Assembly (NCBI GenBank): GCA_964385175.1
Contig: CAYLNL010000009.1
Location: 31,635-95,634 of the forward strand
Origin: CAYLNL01 sp964385175
Lineage (GTDB): Bacteria > Bacteroidota > Bacteroidia > Flavobacteriales > Flavobacteriaceae
Reading direction: 5' to 3'
DNA: 64,000 nt
Shown piece by piece: positions 34,511-45,700 of this stretch. The position numbers were made by a program, and so were the translations under genes. Every line of letters begins with the position of its first letter. The first letter of the stretch is position 1. A model generated the notes under the pieces. That model did no database searches. It saw only the letters and a list, made by a program, of their open reading frames with translations, and was not told the origin of the DNA.

Positions 34511-36538
34511 ATGTGGGAAATACTTTTATATTTAGTAGTAATAGCAGGCGCTTTTGCGCTTGCATTTTTTCAATATAGGCGCACATCGGGAAAAATAACT
34601 GCCAAGAACAAATTCTTGCTGGTAATGCGGTTTATTTCCTACCTTGCCATTTTAGCGCTTTTGCTCAACCCTTCGTTTTTGCAACACACATATATAGTAG
34701 AAAAGCCTCGTTTGCTGGTGGCGGTAGATAATTCTTCTTCTATCGCCACTTTAGAGACCCCCCAAAAAGTATTCAATTTTATAGAAACTCTTAGGAATGA
34801 TACTCGGCTGGAAGAGCGTTTTGAGATAGAATGGTATCGTTTTGGCACCGCTTTGAATTCATTGGATAGTGTTGATTTTACGGAATCGCGCACCCAAATT
34901 TCAGAAGCCATGGAAACTCTGCAACAACTTCACAAGGGAGCTACGGCGCCTCTTGTGTTGCTCACCGATGGCAACCAAACGTTAGGGAACGATTATGAAT
35001 ATAGTTCTCGTAGCTATGTAAACCCGGTTTTCCCGGTGGTGCTGGGCGATACTGCTGTGTATGCCGACCTTTTGATACAGCAGTTAAACGTAAACCGATA
35101 TACTAATTGGAAACAACGCTTCCCGGTAGAGGTATCGCTCCTTTATAAAGGAGAGGGAACAATGCGGTCTCAATTCACCATTCACGCTGGAAATACCCTT
35201 TTGCACAGCGAAACGATTGTTTTTTCTGGTGAAAATAAGGCCGTAACGCGCCTGGTAGAGGTATTCGCCGATAAAATAGGCGTACAAACCCTGAGAGCGG
35301 AAATTACGCCCTTTCCCGCGGAAAAAAATACAACTAATAATTCTACCTTCTTCGCTATTGAGGTGTTAGATGAAAAAGCCTCCATTGCCATAGTTTCCCG
35401 TATTCAGCACCCTGACCTGGGGGCTTTGGAGCAACTCATTGGTGAAAATGAACAGTGGGAGACAAAACGTTTGCTCCCGGAAGAGGCGGCGACAAAAATT
35501 GAAGGGTCTCAACTGGTAATCCTCTACCAGCCAGACGCTTCTTTTGCTAACTTGTTTGAAATGATAGCCCGTAGTGGCATAAACGTTTTCTTAGTGGTAG
35601 GCAGCCATACCGATACGTCTTTTATAAATAGTATCCAGGAAGATTTTTCTATTCGCAATTTTTCCCGTACAGAAGAGGTGCAGGCGGAGTTTTCTACTGC
35701 ATATCGGTCATTTCTGGCAGATGATATAGGGTTTTCCGCTCTCCCGCCCCTGCATGCCTACCTGGGCGAGGTGCATTTTTCGCAACCGCCCGATGTGCTT
35801 TTATATAAACGGGTGCGAAATGTGGTAACCGCCGAGCCTTTATTGGCAACTTTTGAACGAGATAACCGCAAAATGGCCGCTCTGTTTGGGGAGCATTTGT
35901 GGCGATGGCGAATGGAAATTTACCGCAATACAAACAGTTTTAAAGATTTTGATGGTTTTTTTGGTAAGTTAATACGGTATTTGCTTTCAGATACCCGGAA
36001 AAGCCGGTTGCATGTTTTTGCTAATTCTTTTTATTATGGGTATGAAGGAGTGAAAATTACAGCTGAGTTTTTTGACAAAGAATATACCTTTAACCCCAAT
36101 GGTCGGCTGGAAATTAAGGTAGAAAATACTACCACCGGCACCACAGGGCTATATCCCTTGCTCCTGAAAAACCGGAGGTATGAGGTAGATTTAAGTGTAT
36201 TATCTCCCGGTTCTTATAATTATACACTTACTGAAACCGGGGAGCGTATTTCCCAATCGGGCAAATTCGTTATTATTCCCTTTGAAATAGAAAAACAATT
36301 TACCAGCGCCAACGCTGAAAAACTTCGGCAATTAGCCCTCGCTACAGGCGGCAAGTGCTATACTGTGAATGAGGCAGAGCAGCTGGCACAGGCGTTGCTA
36401 AATGACGAGCGTTTTATCCCGGTACAAAAAGAAATAAAAACACAACGCTCGCTCATCCATTGGAAATACCTCATGGCGATTATGCTCCTCTCGCTCTCAG
36501 CTGAATGGTTTGTTAGAAAATATAGGGGCCTGGTATAG
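34511..36538 (+). CDS. membrane-anchored VWA-like protein
   Basis: The 675-residue product has two N-terminal membrane helices (about 3-20 and 35-55). A von Willebrand factor A-like domain follows, whose metal site is seen in VAVDNSSSIAT (DxSxS) and LLTDGNQ. A long periplasmic region of beta-sandwich character comes next, and a C-terminal membrane helix (about 650-668). The layout resembles the large membrane proteins with N-terminal BatA/aerotolerance-type helices found in Bacteroidota. Function is unknown; a role in envelope integrity is a guess. It lies directly behind fabG and is convergent with the HhH gene. Confidence 0.8.
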   Translation: MWEILLYLVVIAGAFALAFFQYRRTSGKITAKNKFLLVMRFISYLAILALLLNPSFLQHTYIVEKPRLLVAVDNSSSIATLETPQKVFNFIETLRNDTRLEERFEIEWYRFGTALNSLDSVDFTESRTQISEAMETLQQLHKGATAPLVLLTDGNQTLGNDYEYSSRSYVNPVFPVVLGDTAVYADLLIQQLNVNRYTNWKQRFPVEVSLLYKGEGTMRSQFTIHAGNTLLHSETIVFSGENKAVTRLVEVFADKIGVQTLRAEITPFPAEKNTTNNSTFFAIEVLDEKASIAIVSRIQHPDLGALEQLIGENEQWETKRLLPEEAATKIEGSQLVILYQPDASFANLFEMIARSGINVFLVVGSHTDTSFINSIQEDFSIRNFSRTEEVQAEFSTAYRSFLADDIGFSALPPLHAYLGEVHFSQPPDVLLYKRVRNVVTAEPLLATFERDNRKMAALFGEHLWRWRMEIYRNTNSFKDFDGFFGKLIRYLLSDTRKSRLHVFANSFYYGYEGVKITAEFFDKEYTFNPNGRLEIKVENTTTGTTGLYPLLLKNRRYEVDLSVLSPGSYNYTLTETGERISQSGKFVIIPFEIEKQFTSANAEKLRQLALATGGKCYTVNEAEQLAQALLNDERFIPVQKEIKTQRSLIHWKYLMAIMLLSLSAEWFVRKYRGLV

Positions 36539-36565
36539 AAAGGTGCATAATAGGCGTCTCTCTAT

Positions 36566-37045
36566 TTATGGATGGTGTAATAGAGTTTTAGCCTGCTCAA
36601 TCCAACCCTCCCGTAAAATTCGCTCAGGATGATAACCAATGGCTTCTGCGATATTTTTCACATCTTTTTCTGTAAACTGGCTAATTTGCATAAAAGTATA
36701 AACACCTTCTTGCCAAAGCCTGGCTTCCAGGATAGCGCCAATACCTTTAATCCGTTTCAAATCGTCTTTCTCGCTCGAGAAGTCTAATTTCTCATATCCG
36801 GAGCGCCCTTCCTGCACCGTCATGCTGGCTGGAGGGATTATGAGTACCCCTTTCCTGTCGCGGGTTTGCACCGCGCGCAGTGTTTTTACCGGAGAAACTA
36901 TGGTAACGGTCTCTGCTATCACAGGCTTCTCATCGGTTTTCTTTTCACGGGTACTTTTTCTTCCCCAAAACCACCCTATTACAAAAGATATAAGACAGAG
37001 CAAGAAAAGTACGCCATATTCATACCAGGAATGAGTAGCTACCAT
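36566..37045 (-). CDS. membrane-anchored helix-hairpin-helix protein
   Basis: The 159-residue product has one N-terminal membrane helix (about 10-26), a linker, and a C-terminal helix-hairpin-helix domain (about 95-155). The domain begins DLKRIKGIGAILEARLWQEG. Such proteins are often annotated as flap-endonuclease-like, but no nuclease residues are visible here, so only DNA or protein binding can be suggested. It is divergent from corA. Confidence 0.8.
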   Translation of the reverse strand: MVATHSWYEYGVLFLLCLISFVIGWFWGRKSTREKKTDEKPVIAETVTIVSPVKTLRAVQTRDRKGVLIIPPASMTVQEGRSGYEKLDFSSEKDDLKRIKGIGAILEARLWQEGVYTFMQISQFTEKDVKNIAEAIGYHPERILREGWIEQAKTLLHHP

Positions 37046-37204
37046 GATACATTATTAGTTAGTTAATTGTTCACCAGACGACCGTTTCACCACAAACTTT
37101 TTTTAATACTGCATAAAAATACTAAAAAGTATCATTCAAAAACTTTACTGTATATTCGCTTTTTCATCAAAGTAAGAAATCTATATGTCTGTTCCCTAAT
37201 CAGT

Positions 37205-38284
37205 ATGCCTAAACACAATCTGCGTAGAAAGAAAACTTCCGTATCTCAAAAAAGAATAGGGCTGCCTCCCGGTACGCTTACCTATATGGGTGCTAAAGGA
37301 GATGTTCCTTTTTCCATAGAAATTATTAGTTACACCAAAGATACCTGCGAATATAAAAAAATGAGTAGTGCAGACGAGGTTGTTGCGTATATTGATAGTC
37401 ACCTGGTTACCTGGGCTGATGTGAATGGATTGAATAATATAAATGCCATTGAGAAATTGGGTGCGCACTACAACTGGGACCCGCTTATCCAGGAAGATAT
37501 TGTAGATACTAACCAACGCCCTAAAATAGCCGAATATGAAACCTACTTGTTTGTGGTGCTTAAAATGTTGTATTATGATGGCGAAAGGTTGTGCATAGAA
37601 CACATGAGTATTACCTTGGGCGATAAGTATGTCATTACCTTTCAGGAGTCAGAGGCAGATGTTTTTGACCCCTTGCGTGTGCGCATTAAAGAAGCGAAGG
37701 GAAAGGTGCGTACAGAACAAGGAGGCTATTTGTTTTTTGCGCTTATGGATGCTATTATAGACCATTACTTTTTAATTGCAGAAGTATTAGGAAATAAAAT
37801 AGAAGCGTTAGAAGATAATTTGTTGAATAATAATACAGATGAAACCATGACGCGCGAAATTCTCACTATTAAAAAAGAAGTGCTTACCATTAGGCGGGCT
37901 GTTTTTCCGCTCAGGGAAGTTTTGAACCGGCTTGAGAAAACAGAAAGCGCCTTGATTCCTCCTCATTTAAAGGGGTATTATAGAGATTTATATGACCATA
38001 GCATTCAAATTATAGAAACGGTTGAGTTGTATAGAGAAATGATACATGGCTTAGCGGAGATGCACATGAGTACCATGAGTAATAAGATGAATAGAATTAT
38101 GAAAGTGCTTACCATTATAGCTACTATCTTTATCCCCCTTACGTTCATTGTGGGTGTATATGGAATGAATTTCGATTATATGCCCGAGCTGCACTATAAA
38201 TATGGGTATTATGGATTGTGGGGAGGTATGTTTTTATTGTTTTTAGGAATGATATGGTATTTTAAAAGAAAAAAATGGTTATGA
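37205..38284 (+). CDS. corA: CorA-family magnesium/cobalt transporter
   Basis: The 359-residue product has the soluble funnel domain, the long coiled stalk helix (about 200-290) and two C-terminal membrane helices with the signature YGMNF between them. CorA forms a pentameric Mg2+ channel in the inner membrane. The frame is open for 46 codons upstream, but the ATG at 37205 gives the usual family N-terminus. Its stop overlaps the ATG of the DUF2461 gene (ATGA). Confidence 0.95.
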   Translation: MPKHNLRRKKTSVSQKRIGLPPGTLTYMGAKGDVPFSIEIISYTKDTCEYKKMSSADEVVAYIDSHLVTWADVNGLNNINAIEKLGAHYNWDPLIQEDIVDTNQRPKIAEYETYLFVVLKMLYYDGERLCIEHMSITLGDKYVITFQESEADVFDPLRVRIKEAKGKVRTEQGGYLFFALMDAIIDHYFLIAEVLGNKIEALEDNLLNNNTDETMTREILTIKKEVLTIRRAVFPLREVLNRLEKTESALIPPHLKGYYRDLYDHSIQIIETVELYREMIHGLAEMHMSTMSNKMNRIMKVLTIIATIFIPLTFIVGVYGMNFDYMPELHYKYGYYGLWGGMFLLFLGMIWYFKRKKWL

Positions 38285-38961
38285 AAACACACCTTTCAAC
38301 AGAAGTATTTTCGTTTCTCAATGAACTAAAAGCCAATAATAACCGCGATTGGTTTACAGAACACAAAGAACAATTTAAGAACCTTGAAAAACAGGTGAAA
38401 CAATTTTATGCTGCCTTGTGGGAACAGTTAAAAGCCCATGATGAGGTAGATGAGTATAAACTTTTTCGCATCTATCGCGATGTTCGGTTTTCTGCTGATA
38501 AAACTCCCTATAAAACCCATTTTGGAGGCGCTTTTCACCGGAAAAAACCAGCTTTGCGGGGCGGTTACTACCTGCACATAGCCCCGGGCGAGTGCTTTGC
38601 CGCCGTTGGTTTCTGGGAACCCAATGCAGATGATTTGCAACGCATTCGCAAAGAGTTAGAAAGAGATGCTTCTGAGTTTCGCATGATTATTAATGACCCG
38701 GCGTTTAAAAATAACTGGGGCGAGTTGAAGGGAGATGAGTTGAAATCGGCGCCCAAAGGGTTTGCCAAAGAACATGCAGATATAGAGCTTATTCGTAAAA
38801 AACAATATCTTTTTATAAAAAACTATACAGAGAGCCAATTGTTGACTACTGGTTTTTTAGAGCAGGTAAATACTCATTTTAAAGCTGTTCGCCCCTATTT
38901 AGACTATATGAGCGAAATACTTACTACCGATTTAAACGGCGTTTCGCTTATAGAAAAATGA
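38281..38961 (+). CDS. DUF2461 protein
   Basis: The 226-residue product matches the DUF2461 (TIGR02453) family. Seen are FLNELKANNNRDWFTEHKEQF near the N-terminus, FRIYRDVRFSADKTPYKTHF and GGYYLHIAPGECFAAVGFW. Function is unknown. It overlaps corA by four bases, so it is translationally coupled; another ATG two codons upstream (38275) is possible. Confidence 0.92.
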   Translation: MKTHLSTEVFSFLNELKANNNRDWFTEHKEQFKNLEKQVKQFYAALWEQLKAHDEVDEYKLFRIYRDVRFSADKTPYKTHFGGAFHRKKPALRGGYYLHIAPGECFAAVGFWEPNADDLQRIRKELERDASEFRMIINDPAFKNNWGELKGDELKSAPKGFAKEHADIELIRKKQYLFIKNYTESQLLTTGFLEQVNTHFKAVRPYLDYMSEILTTDLNGVSLIEK

Positions 38962-38993
38962 GGATAGGGCGTTTTCGTTCCCTTAAAAATTTC

Positions 38994-41363
38994 TCAACGC
39001 ACTATCTCAATACTTCGCTTCAACTCATTGCCCAGGTCATCTACTACGGTAATGGTGTGCAAACCGGCGGTAGGCGCCACTATCATTTCATGGATAGTGT
39101 GGGTTTCTCCCAAATAAACGTCATCTAAATACCAAAAAACAGTACATCCCGGTTTAGTATGCGTTATCTTTAAAATCAAGTCGTTTATTTTCCCATCAAA
39201 ACCCTTTGGCAGCGTAATAATTCCATCAGTTTTAGGATAAATAAAATCCATTGTTGTCTCCTCGCCACTTAGACAACCTTCCCTAAAAGGAGGTAATGGT
39301 CTGTAGCCCGGATTTGCATTTTTATAATAATACTCCATCAGAGGAGGCAATACAAACCACGAAACAGCACTCATATTACCCGGCGATTCACAAGAAGCAT
39401 TCACCCGGTACCGATGCTCAGCATCTACATGGATTAACCGGTGAAAGGGACAAGAGTTAAATCGTTCTCCATTTCGGGGAACATACAAGATTTTCTTAGG
39501 GCAAATGTCAGTAGCTATATACCCACTGGAGGTACAAATTTCTACCGGTGTCAACGCATCGTAGGGAACAGAAAACCATGCAGAACGCGGCAATACATCA
39601 AAAACATCAAATAATATGGGTGCAGCACTAGTAATACCGCTTAACTGGGGGCGCCCCTCACCATCGGCATTGCCCGCCCATACACCCACCACATAATCTT
39701 TTGTAACGCCTATAGCCCAGGCATCCCGGTTGCCAAAACTGGTTCCGGTTTTCCACGCAATTTCCTTAGAAGAATCAAAAAATTCCCATGAGTCATTGCC
39801 TTCCGGGCGATTCACCTCCTTCATGGCCTCAAAAGCCAGGTATATGCTTCCCGCATCAAAAAACTGCTTTTCCATTCGTTTTTCACCAAAATTGAGCCCT
39901 TTTCCTAACACTAAAACAGGCTCTATTAGCTCATTCTTAAAATATTCTCCCGAAGTTTCAGTAAAATGATTCACTACCGAAGCCATTGTTGCGTAGCTTT
40001 TACACAAATCCCACAAATTGCTTTCAGCCCCTCCCAAGATTAAGGTAAGCCCGTAATAATCTGCCGGCTTGTCAATACCTTTCAGCCCAAAATACCCTAA
40101 TTGCTGCCGGAAACGCTCCAGCCCATACGTTTGCAGCAACCGCACCGCCGGCACATTGAGCGAGCGCGCCAGCGCCCGTTTGGCGGCGATAGCCCCACTA
40201 TAGGTTTCTTCAGCATTTTGGGGGCTATAGCCAGCTATCTGGGTAGGCACATCGGCAACCAGCGTAGTGGGCAACAGCGCCCCGGCGTCTAACATGGCGG
40301 TGTACAGAAAAGGTTTTAGCACACTTCCTGTACTTCGGGCTGCCATGATAATATTCACTTCCTTCTCATGTTCCGCATCTGTAGGAGTATTTCCCACATA
40401 CGCCACCACGTTGCGGGTGGCAATCTCCATTACCAATACTGCCGCATTGTATATGTGGTTTTGCCGCAGGTTTTCATAATGCTTTTTCACAATACCATTC
40501 ACCAAATGTTGGGTGGCGAGTGGCAATGTGGTTTTCACCCTTTTCCCTTCATATTTTTTAGCGAGGTGTTGGAGTAAATGCGGCGCTGTTTGAGGAAGAG
40601 GAAAAGGGCGTTGCGGCAGATCTTCTGTAATGGCTAACTGGTAGGTGAGGGGATCTATTATTTTTTTATGGAGCAACTTTTTAAGCAGCACATTTCGTTT
40701 TTTAAGTAAAAGCGATTGATTTTTACCGGGATATACCAAAGACGGGGCATTGGGAAGCACTGCCAGGGTAGCGCTTTCCGCCCAGGATAGTTCGTGAGGC
40801 TCTCTCCCAAAATACCGCCAGGAAGCAGCGTCTAAACCCACCACATTACTCCCAAAAGGAGCATAAGAGGCATATAGCTGAATAATTTTTTTCTTAGAAT
40901 AACGCAACTCCAGGCGGGTGGCCAGTAGTATCTCTATCATTTTCTCCAGGTATGTTCGGTTCTTCCCTTTCCGGGAAAGCCTTATAACCTGTTGCGTGAG
41001 CGAACTTCCGCCACGCACAATTTTTTCCGCTTTTATATTTTCCGCTATAGATTTTACAATAGAAACCGGGTTAAAACCGGGATGGTAGTAAAAATACGCA
41101 TCTTCAAAATGCAAAATACACTGTGTAAATTTTTCGGGAATGCTGTCTGCCTCCGGGAACCGCCATTGCCCGTCTTGCGCTATTTGGGCGCCCAATAGTT
41201 TTCCCTCCCGGCTTTCCACTACGGTAGAGAGGGGAGCTTTAAAAAGCGGCTCGGGCAAACAGAAATAATAGGCGGTTAGCAAAACAACTACCGGTAAGAT
41301 ATGCCACGTATGAGAACGAACCCACCTTACAAAAACCCCTAAACTATAGCGGAGTTTCTTCAT
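38994..41363 (-). CDS. pbpC: penicillin-binding protein 1C
   Basis: The 789-residue bifunctional peptidoglycan synthase has an N-terminal membrane anchor (about 17-32). The GT51 glycosyltransferase carries the catalytic Glu in HFEDAYFYYHPGFNP, then GGSSLTQQVIRL and LYASYAPFGSNVVG. The transpeptidase has the nucleophile motif STGSVLKPF (SxxK), SLN and KTGTS. A C-terminal BiPBP_C domain lies at about 690-789. The length matches PBP1C. It follows pheS by 22 bases and probably shares its transcript. Confidence 0.95.
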   Translation of the reverse strand: MKKLRYSLGVFVRWVRSHTWHILPVVVLLTAYYFCLPEPLFKAPLSTVVESREGKLLGAQIAQDGQWRFPEADSIPEKFTQCILHFEDAYFYYHPGFNPVSIVKSIAENIKAEKIVRGGSSLTQQVIRLSRKGKNRTYLEKMIEILLATRLELRYSKKKIIQLYASYAPFGSNVVGLDAASWRYFGREPHELSWAESATLAVLPNAPSLVYPGKNQSLLLKKRNVLLKKLLHKKIIDPLTYQLAITEDLPQRPFPLPQTAPHLLQHLAKKYEGKRVKTTLPLATQHLVNGIVKKHYENLRQNHIYNAAVLVMEIATRNVVAYVGNTPTDAEHEKEVNIIMAARSTGSVLKPFLYTAMLDAGALLPTTLVADVPTQIAGYSPQNAEETYSGAIAAKRALARSLNVPAVRLLQTYGLERFRQQLGYFGLKGIDKPADYYGLTLILGGAESNLWDLCKSYATMASVVNHFTETSGEYFKNELIEPVLVLGKGLNFGEKRMEKQFFDAGSIYLAFEAMKEVNRPEGNDSWEFFDSSKEIAWKTGTSFGNRDAWAIGVTKDYVVGVWAGNADGEGRPQLSGITSAAPILFDVFDVLPRSAWFSVPYDALTPVEICTSSGYIATDICPKKILYVPRNGERFNSCPFHRLIHVDAEHRYRVNASCESPGNMSAVSWFVLPPLMEYYYKNANPGYRPLPPFREGCLSGEETTMDFIYPKTDGIITLPKGFDGKINDLILKITHTKPGCTVFWYLDDVYLGETHTIHEMIVAPTAGLHTITVVDDLGNELKRSIEIVR

Positions 41364-41385
41364 ATATTATATAGGAACAAACAAG

Positions 41386-42408
41386 TTACCAGGCATGCAT
41401 AAACTGCTCCAGGAAACGCATATCATTTTCATAAAACATCCTGATGTCGCCAATCTGGTACATAAGCAAAGCAGTTCGCTCTATCCCCATCCCAAAAGCA
41501 AACCCCGTGTACTTTTTAGAATCAATGCCACAGTTATCCAACACATTCGGATCTACCATGCCACAACCCATAATCTCTAACCAGCCCGTACCTTTGGTAA
41601 TACGGTAATCAGTCTCACTATTCAACCCCCAATACACATCTAACTCGGCGCTCGGCTCTGTAAACGGGAAGTAGGAGGGGCGCAGCCGTATTTTAGATTT
41701 CCCAAACATAGCCTGGGTAAAATACAAAAGCGTTTGTTTTAAATCGGCGAAAGAAACCCCCTCATCTATATACAACCCCTCTACCTGGTGAAAAATGCAA
41801 TGCGACCGGGCAGAAACCACCTCATTGCGAAACACCCTTCCGGGCGAAATAATGCGAATAGGAGGCTGGTTCGTCTCCATATAACGAACCTGTACAGAAC
41901 TGGTGTGCGTTCGCAATAAAATGTCCGGGTTGGTTTGAATGAAAAAAGTATCCTGCATATCGCGCGCCGGGTGGTGCTCCGGTAAATTCAGGGCAGTAAA
42001 ATTATGCCAATCATCTTCTATCTCCGGGCCTTCGGCCACCGTAAAACCAATATGAGCGAAAATTTCGGTAATCCGGTTTTTCATCAGCGATATAGGATGC
42101 CTTGAGCCAATGTCAATAGGAGTTCCCGGGCGGCTTACATCGCCATACCGATGCGGAGTTTCTGTTCCTCTTTCCAGCGCTTCCCGTAACCCCTCTATTC
42201 TACCCTCTACTACCTGTTTCAATTCATTAAGCGCCTGCCCGATTTCTTTTTTAGATTCTCCTGCAACCGTTTTAAAAGCAGCGAAAAACTCGAGCAAAAC
42301 CCCTTTTTTCCCAAGGAATTTCACCCGGAAAGCTTCCAATTCTTCACGAGTAGTAAGCTCAACCGTCTTAGCATACGCTATCTGTTCCTGTATAGAAGCA
42401 ACTATCAT
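41386..42408 (-). CDS. pheS: phenylalanine-tRNA ligase alpha subunit
   Basis: The 340-residue product has the N-terminal coiled-coil tRNA-binding region (about 1-85). The class II catalytic core follows, with motif 2 VFRNEVVSARSHCIFHQVEG and motif 3 FGMGIERTALLMYQIGDIR. It charges tRNA-Phe together with PheT, which is not in this window. Confidence 0.98.
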   Translation of the reverse strand: MIVASIQEQIAYAKTVELTTREELEAFRVKFLGKKGVLLEFFAAFKTVAGESKKEIGQALNELKQVVEGRIEGLREALERGTETPHRYGDVSRPGTPIDIGSRHPISLMKNRITEIFAHIGFTVAEGPEIEDDWHNFTALNLPEHHPARDMQDTFFIQTNPDILLRTHTSSVQVRYMETNQPPIRIISPGRVFRNEVVSARSHCIFHQVEGLYIDEGVSFADLKQTLLYFTQAMFGKSKIRLRPSYFPFTEPSAELDVYWGLNSETDYRITKGTGWLEIMGCGMVDPNVLDNCGIDSKKYTGFAFGMGIERTALLMYQIGDIRMFYENDMRFLEQFMHAW

Positions 42409-42425
42409 AAACCATGAATTTTATG

Positions 42426-42433
42426 CAAAAATA
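42426..42433 (-). promoter_or_regulatory. -7 promoter box TATTTTTG for pheS
   Basis: An exact TAnnTTTG on the minus strand lies 18 bases before the pheS ATG, implying a very short 5' leader. Confidence 0.55.
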
Positions 42434-42469
42434 CTATTTACAGCCGATTTACCCCCATTACCCGGGAAA

Positions 42470-42739
42470 TACCCCATAATTCATAATTCTACATTCTGAA
42501 TTGGTAATTAACTTCGCGCCTCTGCGCCTTTGCGTGAAATTTCCACGCAGAGACGCTAAGCCGCAACGAATATTTTCCCCTAATTCACCCCTATGAACTC
42601 ATACTTACTTTGTGTCCTTTGCGCCTTCTTTGTGTGCTTTGTGGTTAAATAGAGAAACCCCTAAAAACACTAAGTTTTTACACAAAGGGCACAAAGAAAA
42701 TTTTCCCCTAATTCCTAATTCTGAATTGGCAATTCATAA
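42470..42739. repeat. mosaic intergenic repeat block 1
   Basis: Three sequence types are mixed. Type A is AATTC-rich (AATTCATAATTCTACATTCT, GAATTGGTAATTAA). Type B is GCGCCTCTGCGCCTTTGCGT plus its inverted partner TTTCCACGCAGAGACGCTAAG. Type C is TTTGTGTCCTTTGCGCC / ACACAAAGGGCACAAAGAAA. It fills the gap between pheS and the first S74 gene, and no gene is seen in it. Confidence 0.85.
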
Positions 42740-45700
42740 TTAATTGGTAAGTATCATCTTTTTCGTGTCAATTACCTGCCCGTCCGCGACCAGCGCATAC
42801 AGGTACATACCCGAAGGCAGGCGCCCGCCCGAGATTTCTACAGAGACTTTTCCCCGTTCTTGGAGCGGGTAACTTGCCAACTCCAGGCCCTGTAAGTTAT
42901 AGACTACAATTTTCGCCTGCTGCACGCTTTCGGGAAGCTGGGCGCCAATAACGGTGGTTCTGTCAAAGGGGTTGGGTACGTTTTGGTAAAGTGCAAAGCC
43001 TTCGGCAATAAGCTGGGTTTCTTCGCCGGAGGATTTACTGCCTGCCGTTTTCACCGTAGCTCCGTACACGGCATTTTTAAGGGTTTCCAATTCCTGGCGA
43101 AGCGTTTGATTTTCCTGTTTTTGGGTTTCCACCAAAGCACTCAATTCCTGCACGGCTTTGGTGAGGGGCACTACAAACTCTGAATATTTAAGGCCATAGT
43201 AGTCGTTTTCATTTTCAGGGGTTTTTACACCACTAAAGACATAGCCGTTTTTTCCTACCACTTGCTCTACCTCCTGGGCTATAAAGCCTACCATTTTTTT
43301 AGAAACATCGCTATTGGTAGCATTGGTGTTGCCCGTAAAACTCCTGATTTTTCTCCTATCTAAATTATAGCTCACAGGGCGCAATTCCTTTATAAAGTCT
43401 AAACCAGCTACGTCTTCAGCTATGTTGATTTTAAAACGACCATCTGATACTACTGTCCATGTAGCTACACCGCCCATATCCTCTACTTCAAAATTACCTA
43501 TCCTTACTTGATTAGAGGAAGTTACAGCAACATTACTACCTATTGCAATGGTATTGTTTAAAGCTGTGTTTCCAAAGGTAGCCCCTGAATTATAGCCTAT
43601 CGCTACATTTTCTGACCCTGTTACATTATATAGCGAGGCTTCTCTGCCTATCGCTACATTATTATTCCCAATAGTATTGGCAGATAAGGCATCCCTACCC
43701 ATAACAGTATTACCGGTTCCTGATTCATTCACTAACATAGCTTGGTATCCTGTAGCGGTATTACCATTTCCTGTATTCAATGCCGGGGAAAAATTGCCGC
43801 GCATGGCTAAATAGCCTACAGCAGTATTATCGCTTCCTATGGAATTAAAACCTAATGCAGCATATCCCACGGCAGTATTTTCATCTCCAGTAGTATTCCA
43901 GTTAAGGGTATATACACCGTTGGCAGTATTGCGAAATCCGGTGGTATTATGTTCTAAAGTTTGGGATCCAAGACTACTATTATCATAGCCTGTGGTATTA
44001 ACAAGTCCACTTTGAAAGCCTACCAGCGTATTGTTAGCCCCTGTAGTGACAGCGCCCGTTAGGTGTCCAAAAAAGGAATTGGTATTACCTCCCCCATCGC
44101 CGGCGCTGGCAGGGTAGCTCGGAAAGGTATGAGCATCTCCCAACGTGGTATCATCTCTATAACTAATATTACCACTTACATCAGAAACCAATACCCGGGT
44201 AAGGGTATTATTATTGTTGATAGTTCTGATACGAGCTGCCCCATTAACGTCTAAGGCAGCAGTAGGAGAAGTTGTATTGATGCCCACGTTAGCATTAAAA
44301 TTCAAAATATTGTTGGCAAAATCGCCCCAAAGTAAGGGGGTAGCGGTATCGGAGTTATCCACATACAGCCGGTTAGAGCCGGTTTCGGAATAGCCGCTGC
44401 GGTTTCCCAGGAACAGGTTGCCGGAGCCGGTAGTGTTGCTGTAGCCGCTTTGGCTGCCCACAAAGGTGTTGCTGCTGCCGGTGGTGGTGGTGTAGCCGGC
44501 AAGATAGCCCAGGAAGACATTGGCGTCGCCCGTGCTGTTGGCGCCGCTGCCGGCTCCCAAAGCGCTGTTGGGCGCCGGATACCGGTACAGCCGGAGATGA
44601 CCGGAATCGACTCCATTACCGTCATTATAAATCGCTCCAATGGCTACTCGGCTACCGTCCCCGCTCAAGCTGACTGAGTAACCGGAGTTATCATTAGCAG
44701 CTTCCCCATTGAGGTCGGTTCCCAGCTGTACCCACGCGCCGCCCTGCCATTGGTAGATCCGGGCATGACCGGAATTGGCTCCGTTGCCGTCATTCAAATA
44801 ACCTCCAATAATAAGCCGGGCGCCGTCCGCGCTCAAGCTTACCGGGTAGCCGGACCAATCATTAGCGGCTTCCCCGTTGATATCGGCACCTAACTGGACC
44901 CAGGCGGCGCCGTTCCATTGATAGATTCGTACATGACCGGAATCGACTCCATTGCCGTCATTCCAATTAGCTCCAATGGCGATCCTAACGCCATCCGCGC
45001 TCAGGCTTACCGAAACACCAGCCTGATCACCGGCGGCTTCTCCATTGATATCGACGCCCAACTGCACCCAGGCAGCACCGTTCCACTGAAAAATCCGGGT
45101 ATGACCAGAATTGGCGCCAGTACCGTCATTAAAAGGCGCTCCGATGGCAACCCTACTACCGTCTGCACTCAGGCTTACCGAGAAACCGCAGTAATCACCA
45201 GCGCCTTCCCCGTTGATATCGGCGCCCATCTGTACCCAGGTGGCGCCGTTCCATTCATAGATTCGGGCGTGACCGGAATCGGCTCCATTGCCGTCATTCA
45301 CGAGTGCTCCAATAACGATCCGGCTGCCGTCTGCGTTCAAGTTTACCGACCATCCGGACTGATCACCAGCGGCTTCCCCATTGATATCGGCACCCAACTG
45401 CGTCCAAACGACACCATTCCACTGATAAATCCGTACATGACCGGAATCGGCTCCATTGCCGTCATTATAACGAGCTCCGATGGCAACCCGGCTGCCGTCT
45501 GCGCTCAGGCTTACCGAGTAACCAGAGTAATCATCCGCGGCTTCCCCATTTATATCGGTTCCTAACTGCGCCCAGGCGGCGCCGTTCCATTGAAAAATTC
45601 GGACATGGCCGGAATCGGCGCCATTGCCATCATTCAAAGGCGCTCCGATAGCCATGCGGGCGCCATTCGCGCTCAGGCTCACCGAAACGCCGGACTGATC

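Noticed and set aside
44918..45565. Long plus-strand frame antisense to surface protein A (215 codons)
   Set aside because: It is an antisense shadow of the seven propeller repeats, and its own apparent repeats follow from them. Similar shadows at 47136-47738 and 48015-49322 lie over protein B.
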